Positions 4,857-5,738 of a stretch of DNA of 5,738 nt are shown here, one piece after another; the first letter of the stretch is position 1; each line of letters begins with the position of its first letter. The stretch is taken from positions 1 to 5,738 of the forward strand of contig JAAYZL010000432.1 in the NCBI GenBank assembly GCA_012514855.1, written 5' to 3'. The DNA is from Clostridiales bacterium. GTDB lineage: Bacteria; Bacillota_A; Clostridia; Christensenellales; Aristaeellaceae. Both the position numbers and the translations under genes were made by a program. The notes beneath the pieces were generated by a model that ran no database searches, was not told where the DNA came from, and worked only from the letters and a program-made list of their open reading frames with translations.

Positions 4857-5738
4857 TCACTTCTTCCCCGCGAGCTGCTTCCTGTATTTCTCGCTCTCCC
4901 AGTTCGCGATGAAGTCCTTCGCGGCGTCGCCGAGCGAGATCACCTCGCGCCCGGAGGCCGTGATCGCGCGGCGGATGAAGATGATCGCCGCCAGCGTCTC
5001 CGCGATCACGAGCGCCTTTTTCTCCGGCATGCGGATCGCGACCTCGCCGGTCTCGGGGTTCGCGACGCACTCCCCGTCCGCGGGCTCGCCGGTTCCGACC
5101 GAGAAGCCGTCGCCCAAAAACACGAGCTGGTCGGGGTACAGCGGCTCGTAGATGAACTCCCGCTCGGTGAAGTCGCCGGTCCCGAGCTGCTCCTTGAGAT
5201 ACGGGCAGTCCACCCTGTAGACGCCGTTTTCGCCGATGACCGCGACCTTCGGGAACGAATCCCCGGACAGGCCGAACGCGGCCGCGATGCGCGCGTTGAC
5301 GTCGTCCTGAACCCTCAGCACCTCGTCGACGCCGTCGCCGTGCACGATCAGCCCGTGGCTCTCCATGAAGATCACGGCCGGGCGCTTTCCGGTCTCGCCC
5401 TCGACGCGCTTCAGCTCGTCGCGGATCGAGAACGTCAGCCGGCTTCCGGGGTTGACGTAGCGCACGAAGCCCCAGGAGTAGTCCGCGCCGGAAAGCGCTT
5501 CCTCGACGACGGCCCTTCCGCCGACGGCACACGCCGCGAAGTTCGCGTAGACGCTGTGCGTGTGCGAGACATAGGTATCGAGCAGCGAGTGGAACCCCGC
5601 CTCGACCGACGGCCTGAGCGCCTCGAGCCCCTCGACCGCGAGCGTCGCGGCCTTCGCCTCGGCGGAACCGGCCCTCTCGACGTCCTCGAAGTCGCCCGGC
5701 TCGTGGCCGCCGTAGAACCTGCGCAGCGCCGCGTAGTC
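4857..5738 (-). CDS. Class II aldolase/adducin family protein (N-terminus beyond window)
   Basis: The frame stays open from the TGA at 4857-4859 to the window edge, giving 293 residues without a start. A GTG at 5463-5465 is the only obvious inner start candidate, but sequence upstream of it is conserved in type, so it is an internal Val. Class II aldolases use zinc to cleave or form sugar-phosphate C-C bonds. Visible in the fragment (residue 1 = codon 5736-5738): RPSVEAGFHSLL (42-53) with candidate catalytic Glu46, the zinc pair in SHTHSVYAN (H59, H61), and MESHGLIVHG (125-134) with the third zinc ligand H128. A C-terminal region of about 150 residues follows, with PDQLVFLGDG, NPETGE, a helical KKALVIAETLAAIIFIRRAI-like stretch and WESEKYRKQL near the end. 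The motif spacing resembles the RhaD/YuxG-like group (COG3347 type), which includes the aldolase half of bifunctional rhamnulose-phosphate aldolase/dehydrogenases. The substrate cannot be told. Promoter and partner genes lie to the right, outside the window. Confidence 0.88.
   Translation of the reverse strand, partial: DYAALRRFYGGHEPGDFEDVERAGSAEAKAATLAVEGLEALRPSVEAGFHSLLDTYVSHTHSVYANFAACAVGGRAVVEEALSGADYSWGFVRYVNPGSRLTFSIRDELKRVEGETGKRPAVIFMESHGLIVHGDGVDEVLRVQDDVNARIAAAFGLSGDSFPKVAVIGENGVYRVDCPYLKEQLGTGDFTEREFIYEPLYPDQLVFLGDGFSVGTGEPADGECVANPETGEVAIRMPEKKALVIAETLAAIIFIRRAITASGREVISLGDAAKDFIANWESEKYRKQLAGKK

Overview
The window looks like a chromosomal housekeeping and competence segment from a high-GC relative of the Clostridia, probably an uncultured or gut-type Firmicute. 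The evidence is a comEC gene followed directly by holA (a typical Firmicutes arrangement), strong GGAGG ribosome binding sites, a sigma-A-type promoter with a consensus TATAAT, a short Gram-positive-style signal peptide, and strongly GC-biased third codon positions. No taxonomic marker is present, so the assignment is an inference.

Layout. Positions 1-12 may hold the last few codons of an upstream gene, followed by a rho-independent terminator hairpin (21-55). A good extended -10 promoter (95-124) then starts what looks like one rightward transcription unit of four genes: a stand-alone metallo-beta-lactamase-fold hydrolase of the YhfI/RNase Z-like group (146-859), the DNA-uptake channel ComEC (862-3234), the DNA polymerase III delta subunit HolA (3237-4280) and a small secreted protein of unknown function (4319-4798). 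The first three genes are separated by 2 nt each and the fourth by 38 nt. I see no convincing terminator or promoter between them. A 15-bp perfect hairpin (4813-4850) closes the unit and appears to be shared with a convergent leftward gene, a class II aldolase/adducin-family protein (4857-5738) whose reading frame runs off the right edge of the window.

How the genes relate. ComEC moves transforming single-stranded DNA across the membrane and carries its own MBL-fold domain. HolA is a clamp-loader subunit of the replicative polymerase. Their pairing is conserved in Firmicutes but its functional meaning is unclear. The MBL hydrolase and the secreted protein share the transcript but have no proven link to DNA uptake. 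The aldolase belongs to a separate, sugar-related unit.

I found no mobile element, CRISPR array, RNA gene or evidently new multi-gene system. The points most worth a second look are the unknown secreted protein at the end of the operon, the imperfect direct repeat over the -35 region, the position of the MBL hydrolase next to comEC, and the aldolase reading frame, which extends well beyond the only plausible internal start.
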